Assembly: GCA_002308495.1 (NCBI GenBank)
Contig: DBVW01000004.1
Location: 6,248 to 26,614, forward strand
Length of the DNA: 20,367 bases
Direction: 5' to 3'
DNA from: Alphaproteobacteria bacterium UBA1254
GTDB lineage: Bacteria; Pseudomonadota; Alphaproteobacteria; RF32; CAG-239
Both the position numbers and the translations under genes were made by a program. Positions 1 to 8,936 of this stretch are shown here, in pieces (the stretch's first letter is position 1; each line of letters opens with the position of its first letter). The notes under the pieces are model-generated. The model saw only the letters and a program-made list of their open reading frames with translations. It was not told the origin of the DNA and did not search any database.

Positions 1-681
1 CTTTTTCCGAAAACCGGCGAAGAAGCTTTGCAATATGCTTATGAAAACAACTATGATTTGAAAGCAGCCAAAAGCAATTTAGATGCTCAAACATATACCG
101 TTGCGGCAAACAACGGCGCTCTTCTTCCTCAGGTTTCTTTTGATGCCACCGCTTCAAGATCAAAAGCAGAATCCAGACGAACAAAAGATCCCGAAACGAA
201 TGCTTTCGAATGGGGCGTTAACATGAATGTTCCGCTTTATAATGCCGGTGAAACGCGCGCCCGAATCCGTCAAAGCAAATACCGCAAATGGCAAGCGCAA
301 GAAAACGTTATGGCTGCAGAGCGTAATATGATTTCGACCGTTACTTCAAGTTACGAATATATGAAAGCTAACGAATCGCGCATAAAATCCGTTAAAGACC
401 AAATCAGAGCTTATGCCATTGCGCTTGACGGTGTTCAACAAGAAGAAGCTTTGGGCAACCGCACCGTTTTAGATGTTTTGGATGCTTATCAATCTTTGCT
501 TAACTCAAATGTTGAAGAAGTCCGTGCCCGCAGAGATTATTATGTTTCAGGCATGGCACTTTTGCTTTCAATGGGCAAATTAACGGCTAAAGATTTAGGC
601 TTAAATGTTGAGCTGTATGATGCCGAGAAATATTCTAAAAAAACGCGCAACAAATGGCTTTCACTTTCTGCTGACAAATAG
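1..681 (+). CDS. tolC: TolC-family outer-membrane efflux/secretion channel, 3' part (5' end outside window)
   Basis: The reading frame is open from base 1, so the gene starts upstream of the window; 226 codons are visible. TolC proteins form trimeric outer-membrane channels with a long periplasmic alpha-barrel, serving RND pumps and type I secretion. The visible part fits the C-terminal repeat of the family. It has a helix start (EEALQYAYENNYDLKAAKSN), a strand region ending in NVPLYNAGETRARI, a long charged helix, and the motif EEALGNRTVLDVLDAYQSL followed by a helix reading RRDYYVSGMALLLSMGKL. The order tolC, PopZ-like gene, valS is familiar from alphaproteobacteria. The next gene starts 8 bases after the stop, so the two are probably co-transcribed. 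It differs from the NodT-type factor at 4418-5815, which is dedicated to the RND operon. The family call is secure; the export partner cannot be told from this window. Confidence 0.92.
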   Translation, partial: LFPKTGEEALQYAYENNYDLKAAKSNLDAQTYTVAANNGALLPQVSFDATASRSKAESRRTKDPETNAFEWGVNMNVPLYNAGETRARIRQSKYRKWQAQENVMAAERNMISTVTSSYEYMKANESRIKSVKDQIRAYAIALDGVQQEEALGNRTVLDVLDAYQSLLNSNVEEVRARRDYYVSGMALLLSMGKLTAKDLGLNVELYDAEKYSKKTRNKWLSLSADK

Positions 682-689
682 GAAAAAGC

Positions 690-944
690 ATGGCTCAAGA
701 AGAAGACATATCAACCGAAGAAATTTTAGCTTCCATCCGCAGCATTTTGCTTGAAAAGCAAGAGGCCGCTTCAAAAGAAGAAATTTTTGAGCTGACCAAA
801 GAGATGATTCACAAATCGTCTCTCGAGCTTGATTTCAACAAGGTCGCCGATCAAATTTTGGAAGAATATGCGGCCATTTTCGCTTATGAAGAAGACGAAA
901 ACAAAAAGAAGAACAACCGAGTGAGTGAAAAGACGGATTTGTAA
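690..944 (+). CDS. popZ: Short PopZ-like (DUF2497) protein lacking the C-terminal assembly region
   Basis: This is an 84-residue acidic protein. PopZ is the alphaproteobacterial pole-organising scaffold that forms a polar matrix and recruits ParB and other clients. Residues 8-18 read STEEILASIRS, matching the conserved N-terminal client-binding helix, and residues 31-37 (EIFELTK) resemble a second short conserved DUF2497 motif. Most family members then have a Pro/acidic linker and a conserved C-terminal helical bundle needed for oligomerisation. Here there is only one short helix-like stretch (DFNKVADQILEEYAAIF) and a charged tail. I looked for the missing domain in the other frames up to valS and did not see it. 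GGAAAA lies just upstream of the ATG. The position between tolC and valS is the usual place for this gene. The family call is good; whether it still builds a polar matrix is doubtful. Confidence 0.8.
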   Translation: MAQEEDISTEEILASIRSILLEKQEAASKEEIFELTKEMIHKSSLELDFNKVADQILEEYAAIFAYEEDENKKKNNRVSEKTDL

Positions 945-992
945 AACATTTTTTTCAAGTCTTAATCTGTCTTAAAAATCAATTTTCAAATC

Positions 993-1010
993 GCCTTAAA
1001 GAAAGGCTTT
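993..1010 (+). terminator. Weak hairpin between the PopZ-like gene and valS
   Basis: GCCTT (993-997) can pair with AAGGC (1003-1007) around a 5-base loop, followed by only three T residues and then CGTT. It could attenuate read-through from the tolC transcript into valS. The T-tract is poor, so it may not terminate. The rest of the 97-base gap is plain A/T-rich sequence. Confidence 0.3.
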
Positions 1011-1041
1011 CGTTAAAAAATTTAAAAAAATAGGAAATGTT

Positions 1042-3669
1042 ATGTTAGAGAAAAATTATAATCCGCAAGATATGGAACAGCGCATTTATCAAGATTGGGA
1101 AGAAAGCGGTGATTTTAAACCCGATATGCGCTCAAAAAATGAGGCGTTTTCAATTGTTATTCCGCCGCCGAACGTTACGGGTGTTTTGCACATGGGGCAT
1201 GCCTTAGATGAAACTTTGCAGGATATTCTTGTTCGCTATAATCGTATGCTCGGCAAAAAGGTTCTGTGGCAACCGGGTATGGACCATGCCGGTATTGCAA
1301 CTCAAATGGTTGTTGAACGCAATTTAGCCAAAGAGGGTATTTCGCGTCATGATTTAGGCCGAGAAAAATTTATTGAAACCGTTTGGAAATGGAAAGCGCA
1401 ATCGGGCGGAACGATTTGCAAACAGCTCAGGCGTTTGGGCGCTTCGTGCGATTGGAGCCGCGAGCGTTTTACAATGGATGAAGGTTTGTCGCGTGCCGTT
1501 TTGAAAATTTTTGTTTCGCTTTATAAAGACGGTTTGATTTATAAGGCCAAAAAACTCGTTAACTGGGATCCGAAACTGATGACCGCCGTTTCTGATTTGG
1601 AAGTTGTTCAAAAGGAAACAACCGGCAAAATGTATTATTACAAATATCCGATTGTCGGTAAAGATGAGTTTATTCACATTGCAACAACGCGCCCCGAAAC
1701 AATGTTCGGCGATACGGCCGTTGCTGTTTCAAAAGACAACGAAAAATTAAAACACCTCATCGGGAAGATGTGCAAACTGCCTTTAACCGACCGCGAGATT
1801 CCGATTATTGCCGATGACCATGCCGACCCCGAAAAAGGAACGGGTGCCGTTAAAATCACTCCGGCGCATGACTTTAACGACTTTGAGGTCGGAAAGCGTC
1901 ATAATTTGCCGATGATTAACATTTTAAATGAAGATGCCACCTTAAATGAAAACACACCGTTTGAAGGTATGAGCACAACCGAGGCACGCCAAAAAACGAT
2001 TGAAGCTTTGGAAAAATTGGGTTTGATGGAAAAGATTGAAGATCACCCGATGGTTATTCCTTACGGCGACAGAACGGGTGCCGTTATTGAGCCTTTGATG
2101 ACGGATCAATGGTTTGTTGATGCGCCGACGCTTGCAAAAGATGCCATCAAGGCGGTTGAAAACGGCGACATGCAATTTGTTCCGAAGAATTATGAAAAGA
2201 CATATTTTGAATGGATGCGCAACATTCAGCCTTGGTGTATTTCACGCCAACTTTGGTGGGGGCACCAAATGCCGATTTGGTATGCTTCGGACGGCACAAT
2301 CTTTTGCGAAGAAACCGAAGAAGAAGCTTACAAACAGGCTAAAAAACGTTTCGGAGAAGATGTCCAATTAACGCGTGAAACAGACGTTTTAGACACTTGG
2401 TTTTCATCAGGGCTTTGGGCGTTTTCAACACTCGGTTGGCCTGACAAGACAGAATTTTTAGACACGTTTTATCCGACCTCTGTTTTGGTTACGGGCTTTG
2501 ACATTATCTTTTTCTGGGTTGCCAGAATGATGATGATGAGCATGTATATGATGAAAAAAGTTCCGTTTAAAAAGTGCTATATTCACGGATTGGTGCGTGA
2601 TGAACAGGGCCGCAAAATGAGCAAATCGAAAGGCAACACCGTTGACCCGATGGAAACAATCGAAAAATACGGTGCCGATGCTTTGCGCTTTTTCATGGCA
2701 TCTTCCGAAACACAAGGCCGCGATATCAATATTTCGGATGCGCGCATTGCCGGCTATCGCAATTTTGCGACAAAGCTTTGGAATGCGGCAAGATTTTGCG
2801 AGATGAACAATTGCAAAAAGCCGGCTGACTTTGAAGCTTCAAAAGTAACACTTGCCTTAAATAAGTGGATTATTGCCAAAGCAGATGAAGCAACAGCCGA
2901 AGTTACCCGAAACTTAAACGAATTTCGTTTTTCAGATGCGGCAAATGCCGTTTATCAATTTGTTTGGGGAACGTTCTGCGACTGGTTTATTGAGCTTTCA
3001 AAACCTGTTTTTTACGGGGATAATGAAGCTCAAAAGAAAGAAACGCAAGCCACAGCCGCTTTTGTTCTTGATCGAATTCTTGTTATTTTGCATCCGTTTA
3101 TGCCGTTTATCACAACCGAGCTTTGGAACAACACGGCAGAGCGCAACGTTAAACTTATTCATGCGCCTTGGCCGAAAGTTCAGACAAAGACGGGCAATGC
3201 CGAAGCGATTGACTGGGCAATTGATTTGATTACATCCGTTCGTTCGATCCGTGCCGATTTGAATTTGCCGGCAGGTGCGCGCCCGCATATTTTCTTAAAT
3301 GATTTGAAAGCCGATTATTTGTCTCAAACAGAATCGATGATAAAATCGCTTGCGCGTCTTGACAGCGTTCAAATTTTACCTCAAAATGAAGCCATTACCA
3401 AAGATATGGTTCAAGGCTCGTTTATCGGCGGTGTGTTCTTAATGCCCTTGAAAGGCGTTGTTGATTTTGAAGCCGAACGTGCAAGGCTCACAAAAGAGCT
3501 TTCGGAGCTTGAGGGGCGTTTAAAGGGTTATGCCGCAAAACTTTCGAATGAAAGCTTTGTTGCAAGAGCGCCTCAAAAAGTTGTTGAAGAAGAAAAGCGC
3601 CGTCAAAGTGAGGCTTTGGAGCAAAAAGCCAAAATTGAAGAAGCTTTGGATCGTATTGTCGGTTTATAA
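1042..3669 (+). CDS. valS: Valyl-tRNA synthetase
   Basis: A class I aminoacyl-tRNA synthetase of 875 residues that charges tRNA-Val in the cytoplasm, of normal bacterial length. The HIGH signature is present as HMGH at residues 50-53, just after IPPPNVTG. The editing (CP1) domain carries TTRPET (215-220) and GTGAVKITPAHDFNDFEVG. The KMSKS loop is intact at 525-529 (GRKMSKSKGNT), followed by the anticodon-binding helical domain. The last roughly 70 residues, with VDFEAERARLTKELSELEG and many charged heptads, form the C-terminal coiled-coil arm typical of ValRS and absent from IleRS and LeuRS. The ATG is preceded by TAGGAAATGTT, a modest ribosome-binding site. All catalytic motifs are intact and I see no frameshift. 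Confidence 0.98.
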   Translation: MLEKNYNPQDMEQRIYQDWEESGDFKPDMRSKNEAFSIVIPPPNVTGVLHMGHALDETLQDILVRYNRMLGKKVLWQPGMDHAGIATQMVVERNLAKEGISRHDLGREKFIETVWKWKAQSGGTICKQLRRLGASCDWSRERFTMDEGLSRAVLKIFVSLYKDGLIYKAKKLVNWDPKLMTAVSDLEVVQKETTGKMYYYKYPIVGKDEFIHIATTRPETMFGDTAVAVSKDNEKLKHLIGKMCKLPLTDREIPIIADDHADPEKGTGAVKITPAHDFNDFEVGKRHNLPMINILNEDATLNENTPFEGMSTTEARQKTIEALEKLGLMEKIEDHPMVIPYGDRTGAVIEPLMTDQWFVDAPTLAKDAIKAVENGDMQFVPKNYEKTYFEWMRNIQPWCISRQLWWGHQMPIWYASDGTIFCEETEEEAYKQAKKRFGEDVQLTRETDVLDTWFSSGLWAFSTLGWPDKTEFLDTFYPTSVLVTGFDIIFFWVARMMMMSMYMMKKVPFKKCYIHGLVRDEQGRKMSKSKGNTVDPMETIEKYGADALRFFMASSETQGRDINISDARIAGYRNFATKLWNAARFCEMNNCKKPADFEASKVTLALNKWIIAKADEATAEVTRNLNEFRFSDAANAVYQFVWGTFCDWFIELSKPVFYGDNEAQKKETQATAAFVLDRILVILHPFMPFITTELWNNTAERNVKLIHAPWPKVQTKTGNAEAIDWAIDLITSVRSIRADLNLPAGARPHIFLNDLKADYLSQTESMIKSLARLDSVQILPQNEAITKDMVQGSFIGGVFLMPLKGVVDFEAERARLTKELSELEGRLKGYAAKLSNESFVARAPQKVVEEEKRRQSEALEQKAKIEEALDRIVGL

Positions 3670-3694
3670 CTTTTTTTATTCAAGGAGAAAATTT

Positions 3695-4333
3695 ATGAAA
3701 AAAATTCTGTTATCGCTTATTGCCGTTTCTTTTTTAAGCGCTTGTGCAACTGATCCTTACACGGGCGAAAGCAAAGTTTCAAAAACCGCATGGGGCACAG
3801 GTATCGGCACGGCCGTCGGTGCAGGTGTCGGCGCTTTGGTCGGCGGTGAAAAAGGCGCTTTAATCGGTGCGGGTGTCGGTGCGGCGGCCGGTGCAGGAAC
3901 GGGCGGATATATGGATATTCAGGCAAGAAAACTTCGCGAAAAATTGCAAGGCACGGGCGTTCAGGTCGCGCGTGACGGACAAAACATTCGCTTGATTATG
4001 CCGAATGCCATCACCTTTAACACAAACGAAGATGTTATGAAAGCAAGCGCAAACGCTGTTTTAGATTCCGTTGCGATTGTTGCCAAAGAATATGATAAGA
4101 CAAACTTACAAGTTATCGGTTATACCGACAGCACGGGTAACGACAAAATCAACATTCCTTTGTCTCAACGCAGAGCAGCTACCGTTGCCAATTATTTACA
4201 AATGCGCGGTGTGAACGGTGCGCGTATTTCATCGGCCGGCATGGGTGCTTCAAACCCGATTGCAACTAATGCCACCGCTGAAGGCAGAGAGCAAAACCGC
4301 CGTGTTGAAATTTATTTGATCAACGCTCAATAA
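3695..4333 (+). CDS. OmpA-family lipoprotein with glycine zipper (YiaD-like)
   Basis: A 212-residue lipoprotein likely anchored in the outer membrane and bound to peptidoglycan. The signal peptide ends in the lipobox LSAC (lipidated Cys17). Residues 34-71 are a glycine-zipper region (repeated GxGxxxG, such as GTAVGAGVGALVGG) that could form or insert a membrane hairpin. Residues from about 90 to 212 are an OmpA C-terminal domain, with VIGYTDSTGND (Asp145), LSQRRA (Arg160) and the closing EQNRRVEIYL; Asp and Arg at these places bind diaminopimelate in the family. The start is the ATG behind AAGGAG at 3682-3687. The frame stays open upstream inside valS, but that extension would bury the lipobox. 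It lies 25 bases after valS and ends at a strong terminator. The family resembles E. coli YiaD, a stress-linked envelope protein; its exact role here is unknown. Confidence 0.93.
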   Translation: MKKILLSLIAVSFLSACATDPYTGESKVSKTAWGTGIGTAVGAGVGALVGGEKGALIGAGVGAAAGAGTGGYMDIQARKLREKLQGTGVQVARDGQNIRLIMPNAITFNTNEDVMKASANAVLDSVAIVAKEYDKTNLQVIGYTDSTGNDKINIPLSQRRAATVANYLQMRGVNGARISSAGMGASNPIATNATAEGREQNRRVEIYLINAQ

Positions 4334-4352
4334 AAATTTATTTGCTCAAAAT

Positions 4353-4385
4353 AAAAAAGCCTCTCATCACCGAGAGGCTTTTTTT
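4353..4385. terminator. Bidirectional intrinsic terminator between the OmpA lipoprotein and the efflux operon
   Basis: GCCTCTC (4359-4365) pairs with GAGAGGC (4372-4378) around the 6-base loop ATCACC. The stem is flanked by six A on the left and seven T on the right, so on either strand the hairpin is followed by a U-tract. It sits between two convergent genes and can serve both. Confidence 0.9.
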
Positions 4386-4417
4386 ATTAGATTCCTTTTT
4401 TCTTTACACTTTAAACA

Positions 4418-5815
4418 TTATTTTTCGTCGTTATACCCGCCGCCGGTTGCTTTATAAAAAGCAATGATTTTACTAATAATCGCACCGTTCGAATCGGCAA
4501 GCGTCGTTTCGGCTTCAAGCAAGTCTTGTTGAACTTGTAAGAGTGATGAATATTCAATCAGTCCGTTTTCATATTTTTCTTTCATCGCTTGAAAAGCTTT
4601 TTTCATATTATACGCCGCATTGCGTGAAGCTCTGTTTGCCTGATATTCTTTTTGAAGCGCCGTTATGGCATTAGATAGTTCTTCTACACTTGAGAGCAAC
4701 GTTTTTCGATATGCCTGATATGTTTCTGCCATTTTTTCACGCTCAAGATTGATGTTGTTTTGCAGCTCCCCCCAATGAAAAATCGGTGCTGTTAAAGAAG
4801 GTTGATAACTGTATGCCTTGCTTGATGATTTGATTAAATCCGACATATTTTTTGCCTCGAATCCGAACAAACCGCTTAATGAAACATTCGGATAGACCGA
4901 GGCAATCGCCTGACCTATCGCCGCATTTTGTGCAACCATCATTTTTTCGGCAGCTTTCACATCGGGGCGTGTTCTGATAATATCTGCAGGAAGATCTAAT
5001 AAATTTTTTATTTCATATCGAGAAGCGTTTTTAACGGGGTTTGTTTTCGTCTTTATTTTTTCATCTATTGTGTTCGGCAATTTTCCGATCAGTGTTGCAA
5101 GCGCGTTTTTTTCAGACGAGATCCGTGCTTCAAGAGACGGAATCAGCGCCTTTGTTTTTTCAAGTAAATATGATGCTTGATGATATGTGCTTTCATCCGT
5201 AATTCCCGCCTGATATTTTTCATCGATTGATTTAAAAATATCTTTTTGCAAGCTTAAATTATGAAGCGCGATGCGCCGTTTTTCTTCTAATGTTTTGATG
5301 TTAAAATAAGTTGTCGCGACTTCTGCCGTTATCACATTTTTGACATTTCTTAGCGTGTAGAGCATATTTTCAAATTCGGCTCTTTTTTGTTCGTTTAAAC
5401 GCCTGCCTTTTCCCCAAATGTCTATTTCCCAATTGCCGTCAAAGCCGATTGAAAAATAATCGGTGTCAGCGGTCAAACCAATGTTTTTGCTCGGCTTTGC
5501 ATAATCATAACCCGAACTTAAATCAAGCATCGGCAAATATTGCACTTTTGCTATTTTGGCGATTGTCCGCGCCTGGCGCAATTTTTCGATTGTGCTTAAA
5601 ACATCCGTGTTTTCGTTTATCGCTTCAGATATGAAATAATCAAGGTTCGAATCGCCGAAATCCTGATACCACTTTTGTGAAATTTGTAATTTTGTTCCGT
5701 GCAATTTTAAGCTTTCGGCAATTTGTGCATCTTCAAACACATCTTTTTTTTCATAATTCGGACCAACCGTGCATGCGCTTAAAAAACAGCTTAAAACAAA
5801 CAACCATTTACGCAT
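4418..5815 (-). CDS. NodT/OprM-type outer-membrane factor lipoprotein of the RND efflux operon
   Basis: A 465-residue outer-membrane channel of a tripartite efflux pump. The N-terminus is a lipoprotein signal ending in LSAC (Cys15) followed by TVGPNYEKK, the hallmark start of the OprM/NodT family. The body contains the two OEP repeats, including DIWGKGRRLNEQKRAEFENM and, in the second half, RTRPDVKAAEKMMVAQNAAIG, SLSGLFGF and FHWGELQNNINLEREK. The C-terminus has YENGLIEYSSLLQVQQDLL and a Gly-rich tail. I chose the ATG at 5815 because it directly precedes the lipobox signal. It lies inside the end of the pump gene, giving an 8-base overlap (5808-5815) that implies translational coupling. The frame is open about 100 bases further upstream, but that extension would add a charged leader in front of the signal peptide. 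Family assignment is secure; substrate is unknown. Confidence 0.94.
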   Translation of the reverse strand: MRKWLFVLSCFLSACTVGPNYEKKDVFEDAQIAESLKLHGTKLQISQKWYQDFGDSNLDYFISEAINENTDVLSTIEKLRQARTIAKIAKVQYLPMLDLSSGYDYAKPSKNIGLTADTDYFSIGFDGNWEIDIWGKGRRLNEQKRAEFENMLYTLRNVKNVITAEVATTYFNIKTLEEKRRIALHNLSLQKDIFKSIDEKYQAGITDESTYHQASYLLEKTKALIPSLEARISSEKNALATLIGKLPNTIDEKIKTKTNPVKNASRYEIKNLLDLPADIIRTRPDVKAAEKMMVAQNAAIGQAIASVYPNVSLSGLFGFEAKNMSDLIKSSSKAYSYQPSLTAPIFHWGELQNNINLEREKMAETYQAYRKTLLSSVEELSNAITALQKEYQANRASRNAAYNMKKAFQAMKEKYENGLIEYSSLLQVQQDLLEAETTLADSNGAIISKIIAFYKATGGGYNDEK

Positions 5816-8800
5816 TTTTGTTCTCCTTTTTTCTGCCCGAAAACTTTTCTTTGATTGTTTCAAAAAGCGCAAACAATGCCGGAATAAAAATGATGCCAAT
5901 AAGCGTCGCACCAATCATTCCGAAAAACACTGATGTGCCGATCGCATGTTGCGAGGCGGCGCCTGCCCCTTTAACGACAAGCATCGGAAAAATACCTAAA
6001 ATAAAAGTCAGCGCCGTCATCAACACGGCTCTGAAACGCTCACCGGCACCTTTTTTTGAAGCCTCAAGAATGCTCAAACCGGCCTCGCGATAATTTTTTG
6101 TAAACTCCACAATTAAAATCGCATTTTTTGCCGCCAAACCGATTAACATAATCAGCCCGAGTTGTGCATAAATGCTTAAACTTTCGCCCATAACATGAAG
6201 CCCGATGAATGCACCCAAAATCGCAAAAACCGTTGAAAACATCACGGCAAAAGCAAGCATCCAACTTTCATAGAGCGCCACCAAAAACAAATAGCAAAAA
6301 ACAAAAGCCATCGCAATCAGTGCTCCGACCAAACCTTGTGCTTCAATTTCCTGTAAAGACAGACCTGTCCAAGCAATGCCAAAGCCCTTGGGCAAAACTT
6401 TTTGAGCCGTTGCGATAATTTTTTCAATTGCCGTTCCGCTTGACACATTTGCGGCGGATTGTGCCGTAACGGCGGCAGAACTATACAGATTGTAACGTGA
6501 AATAATTTTCGGACTGATTTGTGTTTGAATATCGGTAAAACTTTTGACCTTGATTTTTGAACCGTCTAACGCATTAATATATAAATTTTCGACATCTTCC
6601 ACATTGTGCCGATAATCAAATTCCGCCTCCGCAATCACCTTGTTGACCTGTCCGTTTAGCGTGATGTTGTTAATGTATCTTGAGCCTAAATTTGTTTGCA
6701 GTGTATCAAACAAATTTGAGACCGGCACTTGAAACGACTCGAGTTTTACCCTGTCAATATCAAGATATATATGCGGTGTGTCTGACGTATAAGTGCTGAA
6801 TGCATAAGAAATTTCCGGCAGTTCATTTAAGTTTTTTAAAAATTCCCTCAAGGTTTGATAGAGCTTTTGCGGGCTTATTGAACCATCCAATGCCAAAAGC
6901 TCAAACGTTAAGCCGCCGGCTTGTCCGATGCCCGGAATCGCAGGAGGTGCAAAAAAATTAATTTCTGCATCTGTTTGGTTTTTAAATTCATTTGAAAATT
7001 TTTCGGTTAAGGCTTCTGATGAAAGCTCTTTTGCTTTTCGTTTGTCCCAGTTTTCAAGCCCGATCACACCGAGTGCCACATTTTCACCCTGACCGCCTAA
7101 AAGGCTATACCCCGCAACCGAAACAACATATTTAACACCTTTGGTTTGAAGCACTTTATCGGTCAAATTTTTTAAAACCTTTTGCGTTTGATTAAGCGAT
7201 GCCGTATTGTTTAACTGCACATTTGCAAAAATAATTCCCTGATCTTCCTCAGGCAAAAATGATGTCGGCGTCATTTTAAAATATAGTGCGATTGCTAAAA
7301 TCACAAACAAAACAGCTAAAACGGTTGCCCACAATTTAGCGCTGAAAAATCCGACAAAGCGCAAATAAACGTTTTCGCTTTTTTTCAAAAAATTATTAAA
7401 TATTTCAAAAAAACGGCTCGTTTTCGGATTTGCATTTTTTAAAAACACCGCACAAAGCGCCGGACTCAGTGTTAATGCATTGATTGATGAAAATGTCACG
7501 GCCGTCGCGATGGCTACTGCAAATTGTTGATAAATTTTTCCCGTAATACCTGCCATTAAGCCGACCGGAATAAAAATTGAAAGAAGCACAAAAGTTGTTG
7601 CAACAATCGCACTTGAAATTTGTGCCATTGCTTTTACTGCAGCCTCATAAGCGTTTAATTTTTCATGTTCTATTAAATATTCGACCCGCTCAACCACAAT
7701 AATCGCATCATCGACGACAAGACCTATTGCCAAGATAAATGCAAACAGCGTTAAAATATTGATATCAAAACCCAAAAGATAAACCACCATAAAAGTTGCT
7801 ATCAGTGAGACGGGAATCGTAAAAAGCGGAATGAGTGTTGTTTTGAATTTTTGTAAAAACACGTATGTGACCAACGCCACCAAAAAAAATGTGATGATAA
7901 GTGTTTCAATAATTCCGGAAATTGAAGCCGACACATATTCGGTCGAATCGTAAGCTACTTCCAAGCTCATGTCTTCAGGAAAAGTTTTTTCAAGTTCTTT
8001 GATTTGTTTTCGAACACGCTTCATAATATCAAGTGCATTTGAATTAGGCGTCTGATTTAAGGCAATAATGGCGGCAGGTGCATTTTTAAACGATGATTTT
8101 AAGCCGTAAGTATCAGCCCCCAATTCAATTTTTGCCACATCTTTTAATTTGATTATTCCGCCGTTTTCAGAAGTCGCAATCACAATATTTTCAAATTCTT
8201 CCACACTGTCAAGCAACCCTTTTGCCGTTAAAGAAAGCGTCATTAAATTACTCTCATTGCTCGGCGCCGCTCCGATGTTTCCGACCGAGGCTTGAACGTT
8301 TTGCGTTTTGACGGCATTAATCACATCATTTGCGTTCAAATTAAGCGCCGTTAATTTCAAAGGATTAATCCATATACGCATGGCATATTGCGGTCCGAAA
8401 ATCGTTACATCTCCCATCCCTTTGACTCGAAGAAGCGGATTTTTAATGTTTTCATAGGCGTAGTTGCTTAAAAATAAATTTGAATAAGAATTGTTCGGTG
8501 AGCGCAAAGCTAAAAAGCCCAAAATATTCGGATTGCGTGTTGTTACATCAACGCCTTGTTCATTAACAATCGCAGGCAATTCCGATGTGACCTGCTGCAA
8601 ACGGTTTTGCACTTTCACCTGCGACATATCAGGTGATGCCCCGACTTCAAACGTTACCGTTAAATTATAATTTCCGCCGTCATCGGATGTTGATTCCATA
8701 TAAAGCATATTCTCAACACCGTTGACTTTGTTTTCAATCGGGGTGGCTACCGTATCAACCAAAACTTTTGCATTCGCTCCGGGATATGTCGTTTTCACGA

Positions 8801-8933
8801 CAATTTGCGGCGGCGTGATTAAAGGATATTGCGATATCGGCAAAACAAACATCGCAAGAGCCCCGAGCAAAACCATCACGATTGAAACAACAACCGCAAA
8901 ACGCGGATGAGAAATAAAATATTTTGAAATCAT
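5808..8933 (-). CDS. RND (HAE1-family) efflux pump, AcrB/MexB-like inner-membrane transporter
   Basis: A 1041-residue proton-driven inner-membrane pump. It has the full AcrB layout: TM1 at about residues 10-30, a first large periplasmic loop with FGPQYAMRIWINPLKL (179-194), TM2-TM6, TM7, a second periplasmic loop, then TM8-TM12. Proton-relay residues are present: Asp408-Asp409 in LVVDDAIIVVERVE of TM4 and Lys936 in LAAKNAILIVEF of TM10. GGQGENVALGVIGLENWDKR and IAWTGLSLQEIEAQG are typical of HAE1 pumps and separate it from heavy-metal (HME) exporters. It starts three bases after the stop of the membrane-fusion gene and overlaps the outer-membrane factor, so the three are one operon. HAE1 pumps usually expel hydrophobic drugs, dyes, bile salts or detergents; the substrate here cannot be read from sequence. 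Confidence 0.97.
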   Translation of the reverse strand: MISKYFISHPRFAVVVSIVMVLLGALAMFVLPISQYPLITPPQIVVKTTYPGANAKVLVDTVATPIENKVNGVENMLYMESTSDDGGNYNLTVTFEVGASPDMSQVKVQNRLQQVTSELPAIVNEQGVDVTTRNPNILGFLALRSPNNSYSNLFLSNYAYENIKNPLLRVKGMGDVTIFGPQYAMRIWINPLKLTALNLNANDVINAVKTQNVQASVGNIGAAPSNESNLMTLSLTAKGLLDSVEEFENIVIATSENGGIIKLKDVAKIELGADTYGLKSSFKNAPAAIIALNQTPNSNALDIMKRVRKQIKELEKTFPEDMSLEVAYDSTEYVSASISGIIETLIITFFLVALVTYVFLQKFKTTLIPLFTIPVSLIATFMVVYLLGFDINILTLFAFILAIGLVVDDAIIVVERVEYLIEHEKLNAYEAAVKAMAQISSAIVATTFVLLSIFIPVGLMAGITGKIYQQFAVAIATAVTFSSINALTLSPALCAVFLKNANPKTSRFFEIFNNFLKKSENVYLRFVGFFSAKLWATVLAVLFVILAIALYFKMTPTSFLPEEDQGIIFANVQLNNTASLNQTQKVLKNLTDKVLQTKGVKYVVSVAGYSLLGGQGENVALGVIGLENWDKRKAKELSSEALTEKFSNEFKNQTDAEINFFAPPAIPGIGQAGGLTFELLALDGSISPQKLYQTLREFLKNLNELPEISYAFSTYTSDTPHIYLDIDRVKLESFQVPVSNLFDTLQTNLGSRYINNITLNGQVNKVIAEAEFDYRHNVEDVENLYINALDGSKIKVKSFTDIQTQISPKIISRYNLYSSAAVTAQSAANVSSGTAIEKIIATAQKVLPKGFGIAWTGLSLQEIEAQGLVGALIAMAFVFCYLFLVALYESWMLAFAVMFSTVFAILGAFIGLHVMGESLSIYAQLGLIMLIGLAAKNAILIVEFTKNYREAGLSILEASKKGAGERFRAVLMTALTFILGIFPMLVVKGAGAASQHAIGTSVFFGMIGATLIGIIFIPALFALFETIKEKFSGRKKENKNA

Positions 8934-8936
8934 TTT

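Noticed and set aside
3530..3694. In-frame extension of the OmpA lipoprotein upstream into valS
   Set aside because: It would place about 55 residues before a clear lipobox signal, while the ATG at 3695 has a good AAGGAG site. The upstream part is simply the valS coding sequence read in another frame.
5677..6093. A 138-codon plus-strand open frame opposite the efflux genes
   Set aside because: It lies wholly antisense to the strong pump and outer-membrane factor genes, has no plausible ribosome-binding site, and its composition reflects the opposite strand.
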